A DNA stretch of 42,428 bases from a virus, in IMG/VR virus record IMGVR_UViG_3300032282_003072, positions 1 through 42,428 of that record; one strand, 5' to 3'. Shown here piece after piece: positions 1 through 6,292 of the stretch (positions within the stretch are counted from its first letter, which is position 1; the number at the start of each line of letters is the position of its first letter). The notes under the pieces are model-generated. The model was not told the DNA's origin, did not search any database, and worked only from the letters and a program-made list of their open reading frames with translations. A program made the position numbers and the translations under genes.

Positions 1-2
1 AA

Positions 3-79
3 TGGCGCCCTCTGAGCGATTCGAACGCCCGACCCACGGAGTAGAAATCCGTTGCTCTATCCTGCTGAGCTAAGAGGGC
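3..79 (-). tRNA. tRNA-Arg (anticodon UCU)
   Basis: Read on the minus strand, the sequence folds into a full cloverleaf. The acceptor stem is GCCCTCT with AGAGGGC, the anticodon stem ACGGA/TCCGT encloses loop TTTCTAC with anticodon TCT, and the T-loop is TTCGAAT. Discriminator G and CCA are encoded. It reads AGA codons, which are common in these AT-rich phage genes and, as inference, rare in a GC-rich alphaproteobacterial host. It starts only a few bases after the tmRNA coding piece, so both probably come from one precursor. Confidence 0.96.
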
Positions 80-83
80 AAAA

Positions 84-345
84 GGTGGTGGGATTCTGTT
101 TCCAAGTTCCCACCGGACTCATGTTAGGCTGCTAGAGCCAAACGAGATGCATTGTTATCGTTTGCATTTACGAGTTTACTTAGTCTCTTCATACCTTTAC
201 TACAACCCATCGAGCCTATTTCGCCCCCATCATAAACAGACTTGAGGTCGTCAACCTCAATAAAGTGTGACACAATCTGTTTATGGTGGAGGCGTGGGGT
301 ACTGCCCCCCAGTCTGGATCGTCTATTTTATACGCCTCAACAACC
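84..345 (-). ncRNA. ssrA: Permuted two-piece tmRNA (ssrA), alphaproteobacterial type
   Basis: Transfer-messenger RNA frees ribosomes stalled on broken mRNAs and tags the nascent peptide for proteolysis. The gene is circularly permuted. The acceptor piece comes first and ends in encoded CCA at 284. An intervening segment (229-283) follows with inverted repeats (ATAAACAGA/TCTGTTTAT and TTGAGGT/ACCTCAA). The coding piece then starts at 228 with GGGGGCG. GGGGGCG pairs with CGCCTCC of the acceptor piece (7 bp) and places a G-U at the third pair, the alanine identity element. The T-stem is TGGGG/CCCCA with the unusual loop GGCAGTA. The tag frame (165 to 124) reads ANDNNASRLALAA followed by TAA, a normal tag in its AND start and hydrophobic LAA end. 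A 7-bp hairpin (87-93 with 108-114) closes the coding piece. Exact 5' and 3' ends are estimated. Confidence 0.95.
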
Positions 346-358
346 AAGCAATATATTT

Positions 359-386
359 AGTATACTATAATTGTAAGAAAAGTCAA
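359..386 (-). promoter_or_regulatory. Promoter for tmRNA and tRNA-Arg
   Basis: On the minus strand TTGACT (-35) and TATACT (-10) are 16 bases apart, a near-consensus sigma-70 promoter. The predicted start near 352 lies just upstream of the tmRNA acceptor piece. It does not carry the conserved spacer of the early-gene promoters, so these RNAs may be expressed under different control. Confidence 0.8.
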
Positions 387-392
387 GAATTA

Positions 393-803
393 TTATTCAG
401 TGACAATTCTTTTCCATTCGTTGTTGATCTTCAGCCATAGATGACCATCTTTACCAACAGACATAGCAACTCTGGTTTCAGAGTCAAAGTTCTGATCTGC
501 CTCTACTTCCATACCTTTACCGATGACCAACTTATTGTTTACAGGAAATTGACCAACTGTTAGGTAGCCATGATCTGCCATGCTTTCCTTGGTAACCATA
601 TATTCTCCCCACTTCGGGTACTTGGGTGCAAACGTAAATGGATCACGAGGAGCAACAGGCGGCGGAGGTCTATGAGCAGTCAGCGTCATCAATGCCTTAT
701 CAGGAGCCATTGACGCTGGTGGCGCTTTTGCCATAGCCTCCGCCGCCATCAAAGCACCAATCGGTGCTGCTGGTAGGAAGGAAAAGAACGCTCTGCGGTT
801 CAT
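393..803 (-). CDS. Small exported protein with Tat-like signal peptide
   Basis: The protein has 136 residues. The N-terminus MNRRAFFSFL followed by a hydrophobic stretch and an AMA cleavage-like site resembles a twin-arginine signal (RRxFF). A proline-rich linker (about 45-60) leads to a C-terminal beta-rich segment containing GHLWLKINNEWKRI. If exported, it would act in the periplasm, as folded Tat cargo. The start overlaps the stop of the upstream gene (ATGA), so it is the last gene of the run read from the promoter near 3383. No family recognised. An alternative is a lipid- or membrane-anchored protein, since the h-region is short. Confidence 0.75.
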   Translation of the reverse strand: MNRRAFFSFLPAAPIGALMAAEAMAKAPPASMAPDKALMTLTAHRPPPPVAPRDPFTFAPKYPKWGEYMVTKESMADHGYLTVGQFPVNNKLVIGKGMEVEADQNFDSETRVAMSVGKDGHLWLKINNEWKRIVTE

Positions 804-1042
804 GGATACGAATGCTCCTTGATGAAGGCATCAGCATCAGGACGGTACATATAGTACCGTAAAACGATTGCGATACCTTCAGCAGTTTCCTTATGCATCC
901 AAAGATCCTCAACCTCAAAGTCGCGAAGAGGATCTGCCTTACTCAACAAGCGAGCAATATCGTTCTGCTGAGAGATAAAATCTTCCTTCAGTGTTTCGAC
1001 GATAATCTTATCAGCCACATCAATATCAATTTCAATTTTCAT
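800..1042 (-). CDS. Hypothetical protein, 80 aa
   Basis: The start is placed at 1042, where AGGAGA lies 6 bases upstream; the longer reading frame to 1096 lacks a ribosome site. The protein is acidic and mostly helical after an opening strand (MKIEIDID). The stop overlaps the next gene by ATGA and the start overlaps the preceding gene by 11 bases, indicating translational coupling. Function unknown. Confidence 0.7.
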   Translation of the reverse strand: MKIEIDIDVADKIIVETLKEDFISQQNDIARLLSKADPLRDFEVEDLWMHKETAEGIAIVLRYYMYRPDADAFIKEHSYP

Positions 1043-1229
1043 CTTCAATCTCCTGTTCCCAGTAACGGCAGTAGAAGTACTCACCGCATGCATCAATTTC
1101 TTTCTGAGGATATCCCTGCTCCAACAACCACTCAGTTAGAACCTCTGGTCGAGGATCTGGTACTGGCATAGGAAATCCATATTTCCAACCCGAAGGTGGA
1201 TCAACCATCAGTACTGTTTTCTTTGTCAT
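1032..1229 (-). CDS. Hypothetical protein, 65 aa
   Basis: A small acidic protein with a proline-rich first half (PPSGWKYGFPMPVPDP) and a helical second half ending EQEIEDEN. AAGGT precedes the ATG. It sits between the 371-residue phage protein and the 80-residue protein in a tightly overlapping minus-strand run. Function unknown. Confidence 0.65.
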   Translation of the reverse strand: MTKKTVLMVDPPSGWKYGFPMPVPDPRPEVLTEWLLEQGYPQKEIDACGEYFYCRYWEQEIEDEN

Positions 1230-2341
1230 GATATTACCTTCATAATAATAGTGTTTTCATTGATACGATATTGAAGAGGTTTATCGGTAGTAAGATCTTC
1301 CATCAACTTCTTCAAGACTATTTTACCCCCATTTTTTAATTTGTCAAGCACTATTTCAGGTTTGCGGCCAGTACCTTTGCTGATACTTGTTGTTTCATCA
1401 TAGCTGGTAATGCTTGTTCCCTTAACTTGGAGCCCACCACGATCAATTGCTCGGAACACAGTAACCACTTTGTATTTTGTATTGAATGTCCAAAGTTCCT
1501 GACAACCAATAATCTTTTCCGGATTGATAGAGGCTATCTTGAAAGTATTATCTTCCTTTTGAAACTTAAAGTTCTTGAGTTTCTTTTCGACAGAGACAGT
1601 GCGAGGCTTGCGAGGAGCACGTGTTTTCTTCGTAACATTACCATAGCTTTCGGCATCTTCGATCATCTTATTGAAGAAATCAATACGATCACGAAGTTGC
1701 TTTTTGGTCAGATGGCCATACGCTTCTTTGAGTTGAGGGTCCACACCCTCCAAAGTTTCAAGAAGTTCACCGAGACATGGCGAGTAATAATCAACAATAG
1801 CAGGGCAATAGACAGCAGGAATTTCCTTTGCTTTGAGCCATTCATAGAGAGAAAAGGGTTCTCCCTTATCGATTAGTTCTTCGATATCGCCAATGATATC
1901 ATTCTGACGCTCGCGCATACGATCTTGAACAGAGGCTTTTGGAATTTCTGAAACCTCAGAAACCTTTGCCTTAGTAAGAGAATATGCAAACTTTTCCTCA
2001 AGAAAAACTTTAGAGTGAGCAGGAACCTCATACCCTTTATTGATTAGTCGAGCAATCCAGGCACAAGTAAGATTTACCCATGCATCGGGAACAGCCTTAA
2101 ACTTCTTTGCTTCTGCGGCACGCCCCTGATTTTTTAACCATGTCTCAATATAATCCCTAGCATCCTTAGTATCACACATACAATTATACCAATTGCATGC
2201 AGAGGCAACCTCACCTTCGGTCATTGCCCCGAGAAACTCTAGCTCGTCGCCCATGTACTTACGGTTGACCAGATAGGTTTCGCTCCGAGAGATACGATTA
2301 ACCTTTGGTTTTTTAGCAATAAGAGCAGCGCGACGAGCCAT
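1226..2341 (-). CDS. Conserved phage protein of unknown function, 371 aa
   Basis: The start is placed at 2341, behind AGGAGA, because the longer frame would run into the DUF932 gene. The protein is mixed alpha/beta, about 41 kDa. It has a basic N-terminus (MARRAALIAKKPKVNR), a central part with CNWYNCMCDTKDARDYIETW that could form a helical domain with cysteines, a basic linker near 245-260 (TKKTRAPRKPRTVSVEKK) and a beta-rich C-terminal third. It follows the DUF932 gene by 10 bases and is probably cotranscribed with it. Pairs of this size next to DUF932 genes occur in other large phages (from memory). No enzymatic motif seen. Confidence 0.75.
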   Translation of the reverse strand: MARRAALIAKKPKVNRISRSETYLVNRKYMGDELEFLGAMTEGEVASACNWYNCMCDTKDARDYIETWLKNQGRAAEAKKFKAVPDAWVNLTCAWIARLINKGYEVPAHSKVFLEEKFAYSLTKAKVSEVSEIPKASVQDRMRERQNDIIGDIEELIDKGEPFSLYEWLKAKEIPAVYCPAIVDYYSPCLGELLETLEGVDPQLKEAYGHLTKKQLRDRIDFFNKMIEDAESYGNVTKKTRAPRKPRTVSVEKKLKNFKFQKEDNTFKIASINPEKIIGCQELWTFNTKYKVVTVFRAIDRGGLQVKGTSITSYDETTSISKGTGRKPEIVLDKLKNGGKIVLKKLMEDLTTDKPLQYRINENTIIMKVIS

Positions 2342-2351
2342 TGTTTTTCTC

Positions 2352-3305
2352 CTAGACGGCTTCTGCCATTTCGACAGCGAGTTCAAGAGCACGAGTCTTG
2401 ACACCCTTATTATAGCCATACCAGGCAGAGGTAAGGCGAGTATCAGCCGAGCGACCTGCGAGATGGTCGGTCAGATAGGTCACGGCATTGAAGGGCTGCC
2501 ACCAAGAACCTTCGGCATACTCAGCACCTGGCTGGGAATGGAGAATGCTCAGGGCCATTTCGGCATTCTTTGACATATCCTTGATCTTAGCCGAGCCAGA
2601 AACTGGGAAGATACGGCAGAAATATTCCACGATATCCTCATCCTTTGCCTTCTTCGAACCGAGGAACGAAGCCATTTCCTTATACTTGGCAAGCTTATTG
2701 GTAGCAATACCGAGCATATCCTTGACATTAGATGGGTCAAACACCTTACGATGAGAGATCTTCACCATACGTTCAACGGCACTATTAAGCGAGAGAGTCA
2801 GAGTGTTATTACAAACAACTCGGATCGGGGTGAACCGAACATCCGTAGAGAAGCCATACTTATGGAAGTTAGAGAAGAGCAGATACGAATCGATCTGATC
2901 GCCCTTGAACAGCTCAAAGGATTCCTTGATCTTGGCGAGACCCCAAACGATCTGCCCGTTCTTCAACGAACCTGCAGTATGCATTTCCATATCACCAGCG
3001 GCGACAAACTCATTGAAGAAGTCAAAGGCTTCGGCGTTCTGTACAGGATTCCAGTCATCCGAGACAACGTCAAGGACCGAATTATCACTAGAACGAACGA
3101 GTGCACTCTGCCCGATCGCAACAAATTCTTCACCAACAAGAGAGTATGCAGGAGACTTAGAAACCTCCCAGTCAAGTCCTGCAGCTTCCAACATCTGACT
3201 AGGAGAAAGGTCCGCAGGAACCTTAGTACCCAACCCATGCCATGGGGTCTCCCCGACATAGGCCATCTGATCCTTACCATTCACGTTTTCAATTTCATGC
3301 GCCAT
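2352..3305 (-). CDS. DUF932 / phage-plasmid-like protein (TIGR03299 type)
   Basis: The 317-residue protein has the family's N-terminal signature YVGETPWHGLGTKVP followed by LSPSQMLEAAGLDWEV, and the central VRFTPIRVVCNNTLTLSL segment. The length matches the family. Such proteins are widespread in phages and plasmids; the biochemical role is not established. It is the first gene after the promoter at 3355-3383, so it heads the run that continues to 393. The ATG at 3305 is followed directly by the conserved MAHEIE start. Confidence 0.88.
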   Translation of the reverse strand: MAHEIENVNGKDQMAYVGETPWHGLGTKVPADLSPSQMLEAAGLDWEVSKSPAYSLVGEEFVAIGQSALVRSSDNSVLDVVSDDWNPVQNAEAFDFFNEFVAAGDMEMHTAGSLKNGQIVWGLAKIKESFELFKGDQIDSYLLFSNFHKYGFSTDVRFTPIRVVCNNTLTLSLNSAVERMVKISHRKVFDPSNVKDMLGIATNKLAKYKEMASFLGSKKAKDEDIVEYFCRIFPVSGSAKIKDMSKNAEMALSILHSQPGAEYAEGSWWQPFNAVTYLTDHLAGRSADTRLTSAWYGYNKGVKTRALELAVEMAEAV

Positions 3306-3354
3306 AACAAAGTTCCTCAGTTCTCATTCGTGGTCATCATCAACCAACAAATAT

Positions 3355-3383
3355 AGTATACCCTTATTTTAATAACAAGTCAA
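3355..3383 (-). promoter_or_regulatory. Promoter upstream of the DUF932 gene
   Basis: TTGACT and TATACT are 17 bases apart on the minus strand. The spacer lacks the conserved GTCC core of the other early promoters, but the -10 is followed by the same CTATAT-type start region. Confidence 0.7.
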
Positions 3384-3395
3384 CCACTATTTTAA

Positions 3396-3626
3396 TTAAT
3401 ATCTAAAATAAGTGTTTACGATCTCTTTAATCTGAGGCTCTGCCTCTTGGTAATATGCTTCGTCCATAATAGAAAGCAGTACCTCTTCATAATCCTCAAT
3501 AGCAAGAAACTTCTTACAAAGAAAAAGATACTCTACTGCTGTTTTAGGGTTCTGAACTGGTATACCATTGATAAAACCAATATCGTCCTTCAAAGGAAAA
3601 GCAATAACGTTATCATCAGTGTTCAT
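3396..3626 (-). CDS. Hypothetical protein, 76 aa
   Basis: A small acidic, largely helical protein that opens MNTDDNVIAFPLKDD and ends IKEIVNTYFRY. It is a single-gene cassette with its own promoter at 3659-3687 and stands apart from the DUF932 operon. No family recognised. Confidence 0.65.
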   Translation of the reverse strand: MNTDDNVIAFPLKDDIGFINGIPVQNPKTAVEYLFLCKKFLAIEDYEEVLLSIMDEAYYQEAEPQIKEIVNTYFRY

Positions 3627-3658
3627 ATCTATTCTCCATTATCATATCAACATATATG

Positions 3659-3687
3659 ATTATACTATTGTTTGGTGTGTAAGTCAA
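3659..3687 (-). promoter_or_regulatory. Promoter for the 76-aa gene
   Basis: TTGACT and TATAAT are 17 bases apart on the minus strand. The -10 is a perfect match to the sigma-70 consensus. Confidence 0.7.
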
Positions 3688-3876
3688 TCTCGAACTTTAA
3701 AAAGAGAAATTTTTCTGCCAGAAATTTTTTTATAATTTTTCCCAAAAAACACTGAGACGTTTGATGGTGTGCTGATGCGTTTAGAAACGTGCTGGGGTGT
3801 GCGGGATTGATCTAGGCATCCGGGTCCCCCTCCCGTGCCACACGCATTTGCCACAGGTCCGATCTATATAGCGATT
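3688..3876. other. Gene-free interval with GC-rich hairpin
   Basis: No reading frame with a ribosome site was found. An A/T-rich part carries two copies of GAAATTTTT (about 3706-3735). A GC-rich hairpin follows near 3808-3836: GGCA(TC)CGGG pairs with CCCGTGCC around a C-rich loop. A smaller CGTTT/AACG hairpin lies just upstream. The interval could hold the 3' end of the small membrane-protein operon or a small RNA. Confidence 0.4.
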
Positions 3877-3984
3877 TCACCAGCGCCGAAATTCGCGAGC
3901 GAGGGAAATACACAGCATGACCGTCATGACCGTAGCAAGCACCAGCAGCGGAGCGAAGACGAGAAACGTTTCGAAGCTTGACAT
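3877..3984 (-). CDS. Single-pass membrane peptide, 35 aa
   Basis: Reading from the ATG at 3984 gives a peptide with one hydrophobic helix (FLVFAPLLVLATVMTVMLCI) and a basic C-terminus (AREFRRW). GGAGGA lies 8 bases upstream of the start. It follows a second small membrane peptide on the same strand. The reversed charge layout suggests an N-out/C-in membrane protein. Function unknown; a host-membrane or superinfection role is only a guess. Confidence 0.6.
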   Translation of the reverse strand: MSSFETFLVFAPLLVLATVMTVMLCISLAREFRRW

Positions 3985-4006
3985 TTATTAGTCCTCCGGG
4001 TATAAT
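3978..4006 (+). promoter_or_regulatory. Plus-strand early-type promoter inside the minus-strand operon
   Basis: TTGACA and TATAAT are exactly 17 bases apart, and the spacer TTTATTAGTCCTCCGGG keeps the TTAGTCC core of the minus-strand early promoters. It lies between two minus-strand membrane peptides, overlaps the ribosome site of one and the stop of the other, and faces no plus-strand gene. It would yield RNA antisense to the 4006-4505 genes. Confidence 0.6.
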
Positions 4007-4116
4007 TAAAGCTCTTCAGTGATGCGTTTCACAGCGTATTTCGCGCCCTGATTCACACCGATAGCGAAGCAGATAAAGCCGAAGACGAGAGCAGAGAAGA
4101 GATAGGCGAGTTCCAT
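4006..4116 (-). CDS. Single-pass membrane peptide, 36 aa
   Basis: The peptide has a hydrophobic helix (YLFSALVFGFIC) followed by a basic amphipathic tail (KYAVKRITEEL). AGGAG lies upstream of the ATG at 4116. It sits immediately before the 35-residue membrane peptide, and the pair may act together in the membrane. No family recognised. Confidence 0.6.
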   Translation of the reverse strand: MELAYLFSALVFGFICFAIGVNQGAKYAVKRITEEL

Positions 4117-4129
4117 AGCACAGCTCCTG

Positions 4130-4303
4130 TTATATGTCTAATGCTTCAGCAGCGAGACCGACGAGTCGTTCCTCGATCACACAGTAGCCACCGAGCGAGT
4201 CGATAGAGTCATAGGCTTGCTGGGCTTCCTCGCGCGAGAGGTAGACACCGAGACACTGATGGCCTTCGTATTCGTAGCCAACGAGAAGAACGTATACGGT
4301 CAT
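4130..4303 (-). CDS. Early microprotein, beta-beta-alpha-beta type, 57 aa
   Basis: The start at 4303 is chosen because AAGGAG precedes it; the frame extends further upstream without a ribosome site. The layout is strand (TVYVLLVGYEY), strand (HQCLGVYL), helix (SREEAQQAYDSID), strand (GYCVIEERL), shared with several other tiny early proteins in this window. Function unknown. Confidence 0.65.
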   Translation of the reverse strand: MTVYVLLVGYEYEGHQCLGVYLSREEAQQAYDSIDSLGGYCVIEERLVGLAAEALDI

Positions 4304-4313
4304 AGTCAGCTCC

Positions 4314-4505
4314 TTAAGCAACAGAGGCGAACGAGACACCACCAGCGGTCATCTCAATCAGGTAGAAGTCAAACTCAACGATCGGGTCAGAGTCAGGGTA
4401 AGCACTGACGTAAGCCTCAGCCTCAGCCCGAGTTGCGAAAGAACCGATAGAATCAGGAAGCTCATCAGAGCCGTAGAACGAACCGTATACAGTGAAGGAA
4501 GTCAT
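4314..4505 (-). CDS. Early microprotein, beta-beta-alpha-beta type, 63 aa
   Basis: Two ATGs occur 6 bases apart; the second (4505) has AGGAGA at proper distance. The layout is strand (TSFTVYGSFYG), strand (DSIGSFA), helix (TRAEAEAYVSAY), strand (IVEFDFYLIEM). It resembles the 57-residue neighbour and the 69-residue protein at 10814-11023 (TVYGDY start). It is the first gene after the promoter at 4533-4561. Confidence 0.7.
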   Translation of the reverse strand: MTSFTVYGSFYGSDELPDSIGSFATRAEAEAYVSAYPDSDPIVEFDFYLIEMTAGGVSFASVA

Positions 4506-4532
4506 AGTCATCTCCTTTTCAACTTATATCCT

Positions 4533-4561
4533 ATTCTACCGTCCGGACTGATTAAAGTCAA
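4533..4561 (-). promoter_or_regulatory. Early promoter, conserved-spacer class
   Basis: On the minus strand TTGACT, spacer TTAATCAGTCCGGACGG and TAGAAT. The spacer core TTAATNNGTCC recurs in about ten promoters of this window. Confidence 0.8.
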
Positions 4562-4564
4562 GGC

Positions 4565-5053
4565 TCAAACGAGAGCCTTGACATCAGCCTTAGAGAGAAA
4601 GCGAGGAGCCTTGAACGACTCAAGCGAGTCAATCATACCCGAAACCTCAGCCCGAGCCTCATCGGCGTCAAAGTCAGCTACGCCTGGTCCTTCCGGACGG
4701 GCGATCTGATTGTATTGCTTAGTCTTAGCTGAAACCGACTTCAACCGAGCCAAATTCGCAGCCTTGATCTTAGCAAGCTCAGAGTCAGGCAACAGAGACT
4801 TAGCAGCTACTTCCTTAGTAGCCTTGACCTTAGCCTTAGCAACGGCCACAGCCTTCACGGGCGACTTAACCGATTTGGCGCCAGTCAGGGCAAGCGTAGG
4901 ATCAGCCTTCACCCGAATTCGGTAGCAGGCATATGCGTTCTTTTCGCTCAGTTCGCACTGCGACATAAGCAGAGGAATAACGTCAACCAGCGAGCGGGTA
5001 GCGTTCGCCTTCAGGACTTCGATCGCGATTTGGGTCTTCGTGAGCTTGGACAT
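4565..5053 (-). CDS. Lys/Ala-rich protein, possibly DNA-binding, 162 aa
   Basis: The N-terminal 55 residues form a helical domain (KTQIAIEVLKANATRSLVDV, CELSEKNAYACYRIRV) seen in similar form in proteins of other large marine phages (from memory). A long low-complexity Lys/Ala/Val stretch follows (about 58-85), then an acidic C-terminal helix region. The basic, alanine-rich middle resembles histone-H1-like tails, so nucleic-acid binding is a reasonable inference. It has its own early promoter at 5085-5113 and a GGAGAA ribosome site. Confidence 0.7.
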   Translation of the reverse strand: MSKLTKTQIAIEVLKANATRSLVDVIPLLMSQCELSEKNAYACYRIRVKADPTLALTGAKSVKSPVKAVAVAKAKVKATKEVAAKSLLPDSELAKIKAANLARLKSVSAKTKQYNQIARPEGPGVADFDADEARAEVSGMIDSLESFKAPRFLSKADVKALV

Positions 5054-5084
5054 TTTTCAGTTCTCCGTTTCAAGTTACAAGATT

Positions 5085-5113
5085 ATTCTACCGTTCGGAC
5101 TGATTAAAGTAAA
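5085..5113 (-). promoter_or_regulatory. Early promoter, conserved-spacer class
   Basis: TTTACT, spacer TTAATCAGTCCGAACGG and TAGAAT on the minus strand, followed by the recurrent leader AACTTGAAACGGAG. Confidence 0.78.
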
Positions 5114-5142
5114 GCCCTAAAAGACAAACGGATCAAATTAAT

Positions 5143-5421
5143 TTATAGAGCCTCAAACGGAAGCTCAGCAAAATCATCAGAACCTAGAGAATCTTCAGTA
5201 GCGATATAGTATACATTAGTAGAGTCAATAATATAGGCGTCACCATCAACACCAACTAAGAAACGAAAACCTTCAGATTCATAAGCATTATATTCATAAT
5301 CATCAGAATATTCATCACCGATAAAGCGCTCAAGCAGAGCAATATCGGCAGCGGTCAACTCAAGCGCAGGAGTAAACTCAACGGCGTTCAGGACGAGGAC
5401 TTCAGCTTCAGAATAGATCAT
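5143..5421 (-). CDS. Acidic hypothetical protein, 92 aa
   Basis: Strongly acidic (many D and E, cluster GDEYSDDYEYNAYESEG at 50-66) and tyrosine-rich. Such acidic early proteins sometimes mimic DNA, which is only a possibility here. It forms a one-gene cassette behind the promoter at 5456-5484. No family recognised. Confidence 0.65.
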   Translation of the reverse strand: MIYSEAEVLVLNAVEFTPALELTAADIALLERFIGDEYSDDYEYNAYESEGFRFLVGVDGDAYIIDSTNVYYIATEDSLGSDDFAELPFEAL

Positions 5422-5455
5422 TTTTTCACCTCAGGTTTCATTCAACTTATAAACC

Positions 5456-5484
5456 ATCATACCTCAGGGACTGATTAAAGTAAA
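5456..5484 (-). promoter_or_regulatory. Early promoter, conserved-spacer class
   Basis: TTTACT, spacer TTAATCAGTCCCTGAGG and TATGAT on the minus strand. Confidence 0.75.
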
Positions 5485-5486
5485 GC

Positions 5487-5678
5487 CTATTCAACTAGAG
5501 CCCAGCAATCAGCTTCAAGAATATAGGATTCAAGATTATCATCAATTAGGATAAGATCGTAACCAGGGTAGAAATCTTCGTTACTATCATTTTCTAGAAT
5601 AAATTCGTACGCCGTTTCAAAATTAAAGCCACGGCCAAGTTCAATTATGTCAGAGTTGAGCTGTGCAATAAGGTTCAT
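5487..5678 (-). CDS. Acidic hypothetical protein, 63 aa
   Basis: A small acidic protein (MNLIAQLNSDIIELG start) with an aromatic, beta-rich second half (YDLILIDDNLESYILEADCW). AAGGAG precedes the start. It overlaps the -35 box of the next promoter at its 3' end, as is usual for these packed cassettes. Function unknown. Confidence 0.62.
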   Translation of the reverse strand: MNLIAQLNSDIIELGRGFNFETAYEFILENDSNEDFYPGYDLILIDDNLESYILEADCWALVE

Positions 5679-5704
5679 CAGTTTTCTCCTTCAGTTCATA
5701 ATTC

Positions 5705-5733
5705 ATTCTACCTCAGGGACTAATTAAAAGAAA
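5705..5733 (-). promoter_or_regulatory. Degenerate early promoter
   Basis: The conserved spacer (TTAATTAGTCCCTGAGG) and TAGAAT are present on the minus strand, but the -35 hexamer has decayed to TTTCTT. It serves the 63-residue gene. Confidence 0.55.
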
Positions 5734-5757
5734 GCCCCCAACCGAAATTATTTCGCT

Positions 5758-5785
5758 TTGAATTTAATCGGTCCTGGGGTATAAT
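5758..5785 (+). promoter_or_regulatory. Plus-strand early promoter facing a gene-free region
   Basis: TTGAAT, spacer TTAATCGGTCCTGGGG (16) and a perfect TATAAT. It has the conserved GTCC spacer and is back to back with the minus promoter at 5705-5733. Nothing coding of credible length lies downstream for almost 300 bases. Confidence 0.72.
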
Positions 5786-6070
5786 TAATGTTGGGTCGGC
5801 GTGATCCTATTGCGAGGGCCAAGTCGTGCGGCACTATAGTGAAGCTTGTGTTGCGCTTTATTGCTCTGTTACTGTGAGGGTTTTATTGTCAAGTTTATGT
5901 TGAACACCAACACAGCAATAGCACACGAGCGACACACGAGCAAAGCAATCGGACAGACCGATGATCGCTCACATTTCTAAAAGGGGATTAAAAATCCCTA
6001 TCAAAAACACCACTATGATAGCCTATACCTATCATGATAACACCTATGATTAACTTCGGTTCAATAGGCA
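5786..6070 (+). ncRNA. Candidate early non-coding RNA region
   Basis: About 285 bases without a credible gene, directly downstream of a strong plus-strand promoter. Hairpins include TGTTG/CAACA (5898-5912), ATCGG/CCGAT (5948-5962), GGGATT/AATCCC (5984-5998) and ATGATAG/CTATCAT (6015-6035). A repeated ACACGAGC motif occurs near 5921-5940. A 16-codon frame starts at 5788 but has no ribosome site. The RNA boundaries are unknown. Confidence 0.4.
5979..6035 (-). terminator. Probable terminator(s) after the 6071-8469 operon
   Basis: On the minus strand the ATGATAG/CTATCAT hairpin is followed after a few bases by GTTTTTG, and GGGATT/AATCCC is followed by CTTTTAG. Both lie just after the last minus-strand gene and could stop its transcription. 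U-tracts are short. Confidence 0.45.
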
Positions 6071-6292
6071 TTACCTATGGCCATAGTATTCATCCCATTC
6101 ATCTAGCGTCGTACCAGTCTTTATGAAGTGACGAGCATTCTTTGACGCTTTTTCGAAGGCTTCTGATAGTAATAGATCACCTCTCATATATGCATTATAG
6201 AGTGTTTCGAATTCTATTTGTTCATACTGGGGCAATTCTATTGTCCTAGGAATATTGTTTATTTGAGACCTTTTGGTAAACACTGCTGACAT
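6071..6292 (-). CDS. Hypothetical protein, 73 aa
   Basis: A helical, mildly acidic protein (RTIELPQYEQIEFETLYNAY) ending DEWDEYYGHR. It is the last gene of the minus-strand operon that starts at 8469 and has only a weak ribosome site. No family recognised. Confidence 0.6.
   Translation of the reverse strand: MSAVFTKRSQINNIPRTIELPQYEQIEFETLYNAYMRGDLLLSEAFEKASKNARHFIKTGTTLDEWDEYYGHR

Noticed and set aside
2751-3356. 201-codon plus-strand frame
   Set aside because: Antisense shadow of the DUF932 gene.
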